Notes under the pieces: generated by a model
The model's input: only the letters and a program-made list of their open reading frames with translations
Told to the model about the DNA's origin: nothing
Database searches by the model: none
Assembly (NCBI GenBank): GCA_035540955.1
Contig: DATLFP010000193.1
Location: 1-16,729, forward strand
Direction of reading: 5' to 3'
Origin: DATLFP01 sp035540955
Lineage (GTDB): Bacteria > Actinomycetota > Acidimicrobiia > Acidimicrobiales > CADCSY01
Length of the DNA stretch: 16,729 nucleotides
Translations under genes and position numbers: made by a program
Part shown: positions 7,672 through 14,529 of the stretch, one piece after another
How positions within the stretch are numbered: the first letter of the stretch is position 1
Layout: each line of letters opens with the position of its first letter

Positions 7672-8436
7672 ATGGAGAACCTGACCGTCGAGCGCGACGG
7701 GCCCGTCCTGCGCGTCTGGCTCGACCGCCCCGAGAAGCGCAACCCCCTCGGCGGTCCCGCTCTCCAGGAGCTCATCGACGTGTTCACCGACGTCAACGAC
7801 GACTTCGCCGTGCGGTGCGTCGTGCTCGGCGGCCGGGGGCCATCCTTCAGCGGGGGCGCCGACCGCAAGGCGGCACCGGCACCGCGATCGTCGGACCCCA
7901 CGCTTCGGGAGCGGCGATGGGTGGCGCAGCTCGGCCGGCGGGCGGTGCAGGCCGTCGAGGGCTGCGAGGTGCCCACCGTGGCCCGACTGCACGGGCACGT
8001 CGTCGGTGGCGCCGCCGTGCTCGCCCTGGCGTGCGACTTCCGCATCGGCGCCGAGGACACCTCGGTGTGGATCCCCGAGGTCGATCTCGGGATCCCACTC
8101 ACCTGGGGGGCGGTGCCGCTGCTGATCCGAGAGTGCGGCATGGCCCGGGCCCGGGAAGCGATCGTGGTGTGCGACCGGATCCCGGCGGCCGACGCCGAGC
8201 GCTGGGGGATCCTGCACCGGGTCGTCCCGGCGGCGTCACTCGACGCCGAGGTCGACGGCCTCGCCGCCCGGTTGGCGGCCAAGCCCGAGGCCGCCGTCGC
8301 CATGACCAAGTCGCAGCTGCGAGCCTACGGAGCGGCCTTCCGCCTCGCCGACCTCACCGAGCTCGACGGCGACCTCCTGCTCGGCGGCTCCCGCTCGGCC
8401 GAGGCCCGACGGGCCTTCGGCGGCGGCGAGCGCTGA
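7672..8436 (+). CDS. Enoyl-CoA hydratase/isomerase (crotonase) family protein
   Basis: This 254-residue protein has the size and fold pattern of crotonases, which bind acyl-CoA thioesters and stabilise an enolate in an oxyanion hole. Visible elements are 'LRVWLDRPEKRNPLGG' near the N-terminus, the first oxyanion element 'FSGGADRK' (59-66), the second 'HVVGGAAVLALACDFRIGAE' (109-128), and 'WIPEVDLGIPLTWGA' (133-147). Aligned by motif to rat mitochondrial enoyl-CoA hydratase, the second catalytic glutamate (Glu164) is kept as Glu136, but the first (Glu144) is replaced by Val116. Classical hydration uses both, so an isomerase or another crotonase reaction is likelier. ATG 7672 is chosen over GTG 7639 because AGGGTGGAG (7661-7669) lies just upstream and because 7639 falls inside the hairpin. 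The specific substrate is not determinable. Confidence 0.85.
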   Translation: MENLTVERDGPVLRVWLDRPEKRNPLGGPALQELIDVFTDVNDDFAVRCVVLGGRGPSFSGGADRKAAPAPRSSDPTLRERRWVAQLGRRAVQAVEGCEVPTVARLHGHVVGGAAVLALACDFRIGAEDTSVWIPEVDLGIPLTWGAVPLLIRECGMARAREAIVVCDRIPAADAERWGILHRVVPAASLDAEVDGLAARLAAKPEAAVAMTKSQLRAYGAAFRLADLTELDGDLLLGGSRSAEARRAFGGGER

Positions 8437-8457
8437 ATCATTCGACCGGGTCGCTGT

Positions 8458-8500
8458 CTTGTGGCACTTCCTTTCGCCCAGCGAGAGAATCCGCCACAAG
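8458..8500. repeat. 43-bp interspersed palindromic element, copy 1
   Basis: Outer arms CTTGTGGC (8458-8465) and GCCACAAG (8493-8500) pair perfectly. Inner arms CTTTCGC (8471-8477) and GCGAGAG (8481-8487) pair with one G-U around a 3-base loop, with 5-base internal segments on each side. It lies between the converging 3' ends of the crotonase (stop at 8436) and the methyltransferase (stop at 8528), so it could terminate both. A second copy of the same length, 34 of 43 positions identical and with the same outer arms, is at 15876-15918. Confidence 0.75.
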
Positions 8501-8527
8501 TTGTCGGCCGGGCGAGGGAGAGAACGC

Positions 8528-9214
8528 TCAACGCCGGGTTGCCCAGACCGCGAAGAGCGGGTCGCCGGTGTGGCCGGGAGGGGTGCGGCGGGCGATCGTC
8601 GGTTCGCCGAACGCGCGTGAGCGCCGGAAGTACTCGGCGACGATGGAGCAGCGGCCTTCGTCCGTCGCGTACAGCCACGCCCGGATGGCCTTGGTCGGGA
8701 ACACCCGGTTGCTGAACGTGCAGACGAACCGTCCGCCGGGGCGGAGGATGCGGGCGACGTCGCGGAACACCTCGACCGGGTGCGTGAGGTAGTCGACCGA
8801 CACGCAGCAGACGACGTCATCCATCGACTCGGACTCCAAGGGCATCGACGGTGACGCGTTCAGGTCATGGACGATCCGCTCGTCGGCCTCGTTGTTGCGA
8901 TCGAGCTCGTCGGCGTTCATGCCGAGCACGGTCAACCGGCGGGGCGGCGTCCGGAAGTGCGAGACCCACGAGCTCATGAGGTCGAGGACCTCGCCGCCGA
9001 TGCCGAGCTCGTCGTACACGTCACTGACGGCGGCGATGGCGTCGTCGTCGATGTGGGTGACGAACCGGGGGACGGCGTAGAAGACCGTGTCCCGCTCCTC
9101 GTCGGCGCGGTCGAAGAAGCCGGTGGGGAAGATGGCCCGACGATACGGGCGCTGGCGGGGCGCTACCGCCGGAAGGTGAACACCGCTGCCGGATCGCTGG
9201 CCACGGGGTCGCAC
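8528..9214 (-). CDS. Class I SAM-dependent methyltransferase (start uncertain)
   Basis: The conserved body reads as a small Rossmann methyltransferase. In the 228-residue model it has 'GEVLDLMSSWVSHF' (74-87, the motif I SAM-binding region), 'LTVLGMNADEL' (94-104), 'IVHDLNASPSMPL' (114-126), 'DDVVCCVSVDYLTHPVEVF' (132-150) and 'ARILRPGGRFVCTFSNR' (154-170), then 'FPTKAIRAW' and 'GDPLFAVWA' near the C-terminus. The substrate is unknown. The start is unclear: the family-like sequence begins near 'IFPTGFFDRADE' (about 9133), yet the nearest upstream ATG/GTG/TTG in frame is GTG 9214, which lies inside the upstream gene, has no Shine-Dalgarno, and adds residues that look like shadow translation. 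An ATC at 9133 could be a non-standard start. It lies directly downstream of the repeat/hydrolase-like gene on the same strand and may be co-transcribed with it. Confidence 0.75.
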   Translation of the reverse strand: MRPRGQRSGSGVHLPAVAPRQRPYRRAIFPTGFFDRADEERDTVFYAVPRFVTHIDDDAIAAVSDVYDELGIGGEVLDLMSSWVSHFRTPPRRLTVLGMNADELDRNNEADERIVHDLNASPSMPLESESMDDVVCCVSVDYLTHPVEVFRDVARILRPGGRFVCTFSNRVFPTKAIRAWLYATDEGRCSIVAEYFRRSRAFGEPTIARRTPPGHTGDPLFAVWATRR

Positions 9215-10815
9215 GCCCAGTTGTTGTCGAACTCGATCGGGAGCGATTGGACGAGCCAGGTCTGCCCGCCGTTGAACGCCTTGCGGTCGTCGCACCACGC
9301 CGGCGCGTCGGCGTCGGTCGGCGCCCCGGCGGCCCACACGGGCAAGCCCAGCTGGGCGTCACCGGTGATGCGCCGCCACATCAGGTACGTCGAGTACACG
9401 CCGCTGCGGATGCCGGCCTTCTGGAGCGTCTCCACCGCGGCTCGCACGACGACAGTGTTCAACGGCTGGTTCTGCGTCCAGTGGTTCGCCACCTCGACGT
9501 CGATCCACCACATCGGCGCCTCGACGCCGGCCTGCCGCGCCACGGCGAGGGCGTACAGCATGTTGTTGGCGCTGTGGTTGTAGAACTGGCACGGCAGATC
9601 GTGCAGCCCGCAAGCGCCGGCGGGGCCGTCCATCGCCATCGGGTCACCCTGCTTGGGCGCCGCCACGTTGACGTAGACGCCGGCGCCACTCCCGTTGGCG
9701 AGCGCCCACTGCCATTGATCGGCGAGGCAGCGGTTGGCCCGGAACGGGCGGCCGCCGGTCACGCCGATGATGCCGTAGGCGTAGCCGGGCCGCGGGTAGT
9801 CCTTGTCGCACTGCGGCCACGAGATGTCGTGACCGAACCGGCCGCGCAGCTGCGGCCGGTCCTTCTCCCCGGCGGTCGCCTTGGGGTGGGCGGCGCCGCC
9901 GGCGATCCCGACGACCCGGCCCCACACGCCACCGCCCGAGGAGCCCAGGAACGGCGCGTCGCCGAAGGAGAAGACGCCGCCGTCGGCGGCCGCCAGCCAG
10001 TAGCCCTTGCCGCTTCGGGTGGTGGCGATCCCCACGATCGGGGAGTTCAGGCGCGTGCCGCTCAGCCCGCCCCGGAACTTGGCGTCGCCGAAGGTGAAAA
10101 CGCCGCCGTCGGCGCCGACCACCCAGTAGCCGTCGCCGCTGCGGGTGGCGGTGATGCCCACGACCGGCGCCTGCAGCGGCCGGCTGTTGGGGCCCCCGCG
10201 GTACTTGGCGTCGCCGAAGGTGAAGACGGCGCCGTCGGCCGTGGTGAGCCAGTAGCCGCGACCGCTCCGGGTCGGTGCGATGCCGACGACGGGCGCCGCG
10301 AGTGCTCGACCGGCGAGTGCGCCACGGAAGGAGGCATCGCCGAACGCGAAGACGCCGCCATCGGCCGACACGAGCCAGTAGCCCTTGCCGGATCGCGTCG
10401 AGGCAATCCCGGTCACCGGCGCCGCCAGCGGCTTGTCGCCCGCCGAGCCGTGGAACGGCGCCGAGCCGAACGTGAAGACCCCGCCGTCGCGTGTGGCGAG
10501 CCAGTGGCCCTCGCCGTCCGGCGACCATGCCACCCCGGCGACCCCCCCTCCCAGGGGGACGGGCGCCGAGCCGGCTGGTGCGCTGCCGAAGGGCAGCACG
10601 TCACCGCCGTCGGTCACGAGCTGGTAGCCCGGTTGACGAGGCGGGGTCGAGCGGGGCAGCGGGACCAGCGAGCGGGCCTCGGCCGGTTCAGCGTCCCGGA
10701 GCGCCGGGACCCCGAGCTCGCTCGGCAGCCCGCCGACGAGCCCGGCGGCCAGGATGGCCGCTCCCACCACGAAGCGCCGGCCGAGCCAACGCCGTCCTGC
10801 CGTCTTGTCTCCCAC
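9163..10815 (-). CDS. Secreted protein: six 42-residue repeats plus Rv2525c-like glycoside-hydrolase-like domain (DUF1906)
   Basis: This 550-residue protein has three parts. Residues 1-48 are a signal: twin arginines at 8-9 and 13-14, a hydrophobic stretch at 15-30 and an 'AEA' region near 46-48, with 'GRRFVV' resembling a Tat motif. Residues about 63-312 hold six tandem units with the core 'GYWL..ADGGVFTFGDA.FRG' and 'APVVGIA.TRSG'; the glycine-aromatic-Trp/His starts at 103, 145, 187, 229 and 271 are exactly 42 residues apart. They probably form a beta-propeller-like or beta-rich surface. Residues about 328-550 resemble the Rv2525c/DUF1906 (PF08924) domain, with 'HDISWPQC' (329-336) and the GH25-like acidic pair in 'WWIDVEV' (Asp439, Glu441). 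Mycobacterial Rv2525c is a Tat substrate linked to the cell envelope, so a wall-related role is likely here, but activity is unproven. GTG 10815 has GGGGAA at 10823-10828. Confidence 0.85.
   Translation of the reverse strand: MGDKTAGRRWLGRRFVVGAAILAAGLVGGLPSELGVPALRDAEPAEARSLVPLPRSTPPRQPGYQLVTDGGDVLPFGSAPAGSAPVPLGGGVAGVAWSPDGEGHWLATRDGGVFTFGSAPFHGSAGDKPLAAPVTGIASTRSGKGYWLVSADGGVFAFGDASFRGALAGRALAAPVVGIAPTRSGRGYWLTTADGAVFTFGDAKYRGGPNSRPLQAPVVGITATRSGDGYWVVGADGGVFTFGDAKFRGGLSGTRLNSPIVGIATTRSGKGYWLAAADGGVFSFGDAPFLGSSGGGVWGRVVGIAGGAAHPKATAGEKDRPQLRGRFGHDISWPQCDKDYPRPGYAYGIIGVTGGRPFRANRCLADQWQWALANGSGAGVYVNVAAPKQGDPMAMDGPAGACGLHDLPCQFYNHSANNMLYALAVARQAGVEAPMWWIDVEVANHWTQNQPLNTVVVRAAVETLQKAGIRSGVYSTYLMWRRITGDAQLGLPVWAAGAPTDADAPAWCDDRKAFNGGQTWLVQSLPIEFDNNWACDPVASDPAAVFTFRR
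9880..10629 (-). repeat. Tandem coding repeats of 126 bp (42 residues)
   Basis: The repeat block encodes residues about 63-312 of the secreted protein. Four successive intervals are exactly 42 codons, while the first unit is 40 codons and more divergent ('GYQLVTDGGDVLPFG'). Middle units share nearly identical codons around 'DGGVFTFGDAKFRGG', which points to duplication or gene conversion. The last unit is the least regular after its 'FGDAPFLGS'. Confidence 0.85.
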
Positions 10816-10960
10816 GCCGCCGTTCCCCGTGCTCCCCGTGCCTCCGCCTGGACCGGGACAGTGTCGGCAACGCGGCGCGGTCGGTCGAGGACCCTGCGGG
10901 CAAATGACGCGAGAGGGTCATGACGGCATGGTCAGGAATCGCGCGCCCCGTGACTGCTCG
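10816..10960. promoter_or_regulatory. 145-bp gap between the MFS gene and the repeat/hydrolase-like gene
   Basis: This is the likely site of the promoter for the minus-strand repeat/hydrolase-like gene, whose GGGGAA Shine-Dalgarno is at 10823-10828. It contains the weak inverted repeat GACCCT (10890-10895) and AGGGTC (10914-10919) with an 18-base spacer, and the palindrome GTCATGAC (10917-10924). No convincing -35/-10 pair or strong terminator was found. Confidence 0.25.
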
Positions 10961-12136
10961 TCACGTACCGCGCTCGGAGCGGCGGCCCCAGCGGACCAGG
11001 GGGACCACCGGGAGGGCGAGCACGGCGGCGGCCCCCAGGGCGGCGCGCACCGAGCGGATCGACGCGATCCAGCCGAGGACCGGCCCGCCCCCCACCTGGC
11101 CGAGGGCGTCGGCCTGGGAGCCGAGCGAGTTGACCGTCGCCCGCGAGCTCGCCTGCAGCCCGGTGTTGACCCAGGAGGTGAACAGCGGGGTGTGCACGCC
11201 GCGGACGGCGACCACGAACCAATAGGCGAGCACCGCCGCCGTCAGGGTCGAAGCGACGGCGTAGGACGCCATCGCCACCGCGAACAGCGCGGCCGTGACG
11301 GCCAGGGCCCGGACGCCGGCGTCACCCGACCGGTCGCGGAGACGGTGGCGGACAAACGCGGTGGCGCCGATGGCGAGCACCAGTCCGACGGCTCGGAGGA
11401 GACCGAACCACGGGGTCACGCCGAGCCCCCCGACGGTCGGTAGGTCGACGCCCTGGAGCAGCTGCAGCTCCCACAGCCGGTCGAAGCCCTCGGTCGAGGC
11501 GCCGTGGAGGGCGGCCACCGCGAGCACGACGAACAGGACGGGACGCAGGCGCGTGGCGTCGCGCACCGATGCGAAGGTCGCACCGATGGCGCGCCGGAGG
11601 TCGGCCTCTCCCGTGGGGCGGTGGGTCTCGCGCATCGTGCGAGCCAGCCACAGGGCGAGGAGCAGGAACACGACTCCGCCGGCGGCGACGGGCAACCCGA
11701 GCGCGATCGAACCGAGTCCGATGCTCACGGCGATGCCGGCGAACGCTGCCATCTGGCCGTACTGGGTGGCCCGCAGGAACAGGGGCCGGGCGGCGTCCTC
11801 GCCGATCTCGTCGACGACCCAGGCGATGTTGGCGCCGCTGATGAAGGTGGCGCCGACACCCCACACCACCTGGGCCACGAGCACGACCAGGAACGACGGC
11901 ACCGCGTAGAGCAGGAAGCCGGCACCGAGCAGCACGTAGCCGATCAGCACCGACGTACGGCGGCTGATGGCGTCGGCCACCACCCCCGTCGGCACCTCGA
12001 ACAGCAGCACCGAGCCCTCGAGCACCGACCCGACGAGCACCAGCTGGAATGGTCCGAGCCCGACGTCGCTGATGAGGTAGATGCCCGACAGGGTGGCGAT
12101 CAGCGACATGGCGAAGCCGCCCACCACCGCCATCAC
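10961..12136 (-). CDS. MFS transporter (drug-exporter-like)
   Basis: About 391 residues carry roughly twelve hydrophobic helices in two halves, the usual size for a major facilitator. Motif A, which joins helices 2 and 3, is visible as 'GVVADAISRR' (51-60) with Asp55 and a double arginine. Before it, 'VLVGSVLEGSVLLFEVPTG' covers helix 2. The central cytoplasmic loop near 'TMRETHRPTGEADLRRAIG' divides the halves, and the C-terminus is basic. Similar proteins export drugs or metabolites by proton antiport, but the substrate cannot be inferred. The frame stays open far upstream, antisense-like, through the esterase gene; I take GTG 12136 (or ATG 12133) as the start because the first transmembrane helix begins right there, although no Shine-Dalgarno is evident. 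It follows the esterase on the same strand by 38 bp, so they probably share a transcript. The start could be a few codons off. Confidence 0.8.
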   Translation of the reverse strand: MMAVVGGFAMSLIATLSGIYLISDVGLGPFQLVLVGSVLEGSVLLFEVPTGVVADAISRRTSVLIGYVLLGAGFLLYAVPSFLVVLVAQVVWGVGATFISGANIAWVVDEIGEDAARPLFLRATQYGQMAAFAGIAVSIGLGSIALGLPVAAGGVVFLLLALWLARTMRETHRPTGEADLRRAIGATFASVRDATRLRPVLFVVLAVAALHGASTEGFDRLWELQLLQGVDLPTVGGLGVTPWFGLLRAVGLVLAIGATAFVRHRLRDRSGDAGVRALAVTAALFAVAMASYAVASTLTAAVLAYWFVVAVRGVHTPLFTSWVNTGLQASSRATVNSLGSQADALGQVGGGPVLGWIASIRSVRAALGAAAVLALPVVPLVRWGRRSERGT

Positions 12137-12174
12137 CAGATAGACGCGGGCGGCGTCGCCGCCGGGAGCGACGC

Positions 12175-13707
12175 TCAGACGTGGGTCCAGACGTCGACCT
12201 CGTGACCCGAGGGGTCGAGCTCGACGCGCGGCTCGGTGTCGAGGACCATCGTGGGCCGCGTCGTGGCATCCCACGCCGGCCAGTCGCCGAGCGCGGCGGT
12301 CGACGGGTTGCCGGTGCGGGCGAAGGTGGCCCACGCCTCGTTCATCGTGGCCGCCAGCCGCCGCATGCCGTCGTCGACGGGGCCGGTGAGGAACGCGACG
12401 CCGGTCTGATCGAGGTTGTCCCAGACGAACGGGATCTCGAGGGCGTGGCACGACCGGAGCCGGCCGTCGAAGGCGGTCGACTCCCACGAGAACAGGTAGA
12501 CGTAGGTGGGGGCGTGCGGCTGGTGGGCGTCGGCGAGCCGGATGGCGGGCACCCGGAAGACGCGATCGCCGAGGGCGGCGTTCCAGATGTCGGCGGGCGT
12601 CGCCTCGGTGCGGTCCTTGCGATAGGCGTCGAGCGCCTCGGCGGCCCGCTCGTCGCCGAAGAGGCCCGTGAACCGCTTGGCCAGCGCGGTGTCGTCGAGG
12701 TCGGCGAGCCGCGGGTCCATCATCGTGAAGAGCGTCATCTCGTGGAGGTTGGTCCCGAGCAGCAGGTCGACACCGTCCGCATGCCCGTCGCGCACCGCCT
12801 GCTGGGGGCCGACCGGGAGCACGCGGCCGTCGACGCACGGCATGAAGGGCAGGCCGGCGCCCGCGATGTCGGACCGCTCGGCGTTGACCGTCTCCTGGGC
12901 GGCGAGGATGTCGGCCGCCGGCAGCTCCTGGAGGCGGTGCAGCTCGGTGTCGGCGATGCCGAGCACCTCGAGCATCCGGCGGGCGACGCGGGTGGCGCTC
13001 TCGCGGTCGTGCACGTGCCCGGCGGCACCGCTCTGGGCGATGGCCCGGCGGAACAGGCCCTTCGAGGCCGGCAGCCCGAGCTGGGTGCCGACGCTCATCC
13101 CGCCGGCGGACTCCCCGAAGATCGTGATGTTGGCCGGGTCGCCGCCGAAGCCGGCGATGTTCTCCGACACCCAGCGCAGCGCGAACGACTGGTCGAGGAT
13201 CCCGAGGTTCCCGGACCCCTCCCAGTCGTCGCTCGTGTCGCCGGCCGCCTTCGCGATGTCGCCGAGGTGCAGGAAGCCGAGGGCGCCCAGCCGGTAGTTG
13301 ATGGTCACGACGACCACGTCGTGGGCGGCGGCGAACCGGGTGCCGTCGTACCAGGGCGTGGACCCGCTGCCGGTGACGAAGGCGCCACCGTGGATCCAGA
13401 ACAGGACGGGCCGGGCGCCGTCGTCGATGGCCGGGGTCCAGATGTTGAGGGTGAGATGGTCGTCGCCGGTGGGCGGCTTGGCGGCGCCGAGCGTGGCCTC
13501 CAGCGGGGAGGGGTTCTGCCAGGCCACGGCGCTGGCGTGGTCGCACACGCGCGGCTCGGTCCACGGGGTGCGGGTGACCGGCGGCCGGAAGCGGCGCTCA
13601 CCGACCGGCGCCTCGGCGTAGGGGATGCCGCGGAACACCGTGACGCCGTCGTGCTGGAGCCCCTGGACGGGGCCGCAGGTGGTCGGGACGATCTCACCGA
13701 GTGCCAT
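12175..13707 (-). CDS. Type-B carboxylesterase (alpha/beta hydrolase)
   Basis: This 510-residue enzyme has the length of carboxylesterase/para-nitrobenzyl-esterase family members (PF00135), which hydrolyse carboxylic esters. The N-terminal 'GPVQGLQHDGVTVFRGIPYAEAPVG' is typical. The oxyanion hole is 'WIHGGAF' (104-110). The catalytic serine is Ser200 in 'FGESAGGMSVG'. Glu323 in 'GTNLHEM' and His421 in 'SCHALEIPFVW' complete a Ser-Glu-His triad, so the enzyme should be active. No signal peptide is visible, suggesting a cytoplasmic location. ATG 13707 fits the family N-terminus; ATG 13737, 10 codons upstream, is possible but would overlap the divergent crotonase start. The natural ester is unknown. 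An MFS gene follows 38 bp downstream and could move a product or a toxic substrate. Confidence 0.92.
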   Translation of the reverse strand: MALGEIVPTTCGPVQGLQHDGVTVFRGIPYAEAPVGERRFRPPVTRTPWTEPRVCDHASAVAWQNPSPLEATLGAAKPPTGDDHLTLNIWTPAIDDGARPVLFWIHGGAFVTGSGSTPWYDGTRFAAAHDVVVVTINYRLGALGFLHLGDIAKAAGDTSDDWEGSGNLGILDQSFALRWVSENIAGFGGDPANITIFGESAGGMSVGTQLGLPASKGLFRRAIAQSGAAGHVHDRESATRVARRMLEVLGIADTELHRLQELPAADILAAQETVNAERSDIAGAGLPFMPCVDGRVLPVGPQQAVRDGHADGVDLLLGTNLHEMTLFTMMDPRLADLDDTALAKRFTGLFGDERAAEALDAYRKDRTEATPADIWNAALGDRVFRVPAIRLADAHQPHAPTYVYLFSWESTAFDGRLRSCHALEIPFVWDNLDQTGVAFLTGPVDDGMRRLAATMNEAWATFARTGNPSTAALGDWPAWDATTRPTMVLDTEPRVELDPSGHEVDVWTHV

Positions 13708-13725
13708 TGCGGCATCATTCCACCT
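13708..13725. promoter_or_regulatory. 18-bp gap between divergent start codons
   Basis: The esterase (ATG 13707, minus) and crotonase (GTG 13726, plus) starts face away from each other with 18 bp between. There is no room for a promoter and a leader in each direction, so the promoters must lie inside the opposite gene, or the messages begin at or near the start codons. Neither gene has a clear Shine-Dalgarno here. Confidence 0.5.
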
Positions 13726-14529
13726 GTGACTGATCATCTGCTCGTGGAGCGGCGCGACCACGTCGCCCTGCTCACCCTCAACCGGCCGGACCGCATGAAC
13801 ACGATCTCCGGCCCCATGCTCGACGCCCTCTCGCGGGCGCTGGTCGAGGCCGACCGCGACCAGGCCGTGCGCTGCATCGTGATCACCGGTGCCGGCCGGG
13901 CGTTCTGCGCCGGGCTCGACCTCCAGGGTGCGTCGGACGGCAACGCCTTCGGTGAGCGCGACGACGCCGCACCCCGGCCCCGTGCCGGCGAGCTCGACCC
14001 GCGCTCGACGCCGCCCACGGTGCTCCACAACGTCGACACCCCCACCATCGCCGCCGTCAACGGTGGAGCCGCCGGGTATGGGCTCGACCTCGCGCTCGGG
14101 TGCGACATCCGCATCGCCGCCGAGGGCGCCAAGCTCGCTCCGGCGTTCGTGAAGCGGGGGATCCTCCCGGAGAGCGGCGGTACGTGGTTGCTGCCCCGCA
14201 TCCTCGGCTACGCGAAGGCGGCGGAGATCGCCTTCGTCGGCGACACGCTCCTGGCCAAGGAGTGCCTCGACCTCGGCCTCGTGAACCACGTCGTGCCCGA
14301 CGACCGGTGCCTCGACGCCGCCCTGGAGATGGCGAACAAGATCGCCGCCAACGCGCCGCTCGCGGTGCGAGCGACGAAGCGCATGTTCCGCATGGCCGAG
14401 CGTGAGGACTTCGACGACCACGTGAACCACGTGTTCCTCCAGCTCCTCCCGCTGTTCCAGAGCAAGGACTTCGTCGAGGGCCTCACCGCCTTCCTCGAGA
14501 AGCGCCAGCCCGACTTCAAGGGCTATTGA
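13726..14529 (+). CDS. Enoyl-CoA hydratase/isomerase family protein
   Basis: A 267-residue crotonase-fold protein. 'VALLTLNRPDRMNTIS' forms the N-terminal strand. The first oxyanion element is 'FCAGLDLQGAS' (60-70); the second is 'VNGGAAGYGLDLALGCDIRIAAE' spread over 111-133. 'FVKRGILPESGGTWLLPRILG' (141-161) follows, then the C-terminal helices. Aligned by motif to rat enoyl-CoA hydratase, Glu144 is replaced by Asp121 and the Glu164 position falls in 'AFV' without an acid, while Glu149 lies nearby in 'LPESGG'. This pattern is common in crotonases annotated as hydratases but is compatible with isomerases, so the reaction is uncertain. GTG 13726 is the only start that keeps the conserved N-terminal strand. 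Its stop overlaps the next gene by 4 bp, implying translational coupling. It is a different subtype from the crotonase at 7672-8436. Confidence 0.88.
   Translation: MTDHLLVERRDHVALLTLNRPDRMNTISGPMLDALSRALVEADRDQAVRCIVITGAGRAFCAGLDLQGASDGNAFGERDDAAPRPRAGELDPRSTPPTVLHNVDTPTIAAVNGGAAGYGLDLALGCDIRIAAEGAKLAPAFVKRGILPESGGTWLLPRILGYAKAAEIAFVGDTLLAKECLDLGLVNHVVPDDRCLDAALEMANKIAANAPLAVRATKRMFRMAEREDFDDHVNHVFLQLLPLFQSKDFVEGLTAFLEKRQPDFKGY

Noticed and set aside
9247..10923. 558-codon plus-strand open frame with repeated Val-Gly-Ala-rich units
   Set aside because: Its repetitiveness is only the antisense image of the 126-bp coding repeats; the minus strand shows the recognised protein.
10890..10924. 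Inverted repeat GACCCT/AGGGTC and palindrome GTCATGAC as a terminator or operator
   Set aside because: Six base pairs with an 18-base spacer is expected by chance in GC-rich DNA. It is mentioned only under the intergenic region.
12137..13564. Minus-strand N-terminal extension of the MFS gene
   Set aside because: The residues are Arg/Pro-rich shadow sequence of the esterase in another frame. Membrane helices begin only at about 12136.
12181..13725. Long plus-strand extension upstream of the second crotonase
   Set aside because: The extra 515 or so codons are antisense to the esterase and have no domain. The crotonase homology begins at GTG 13726.
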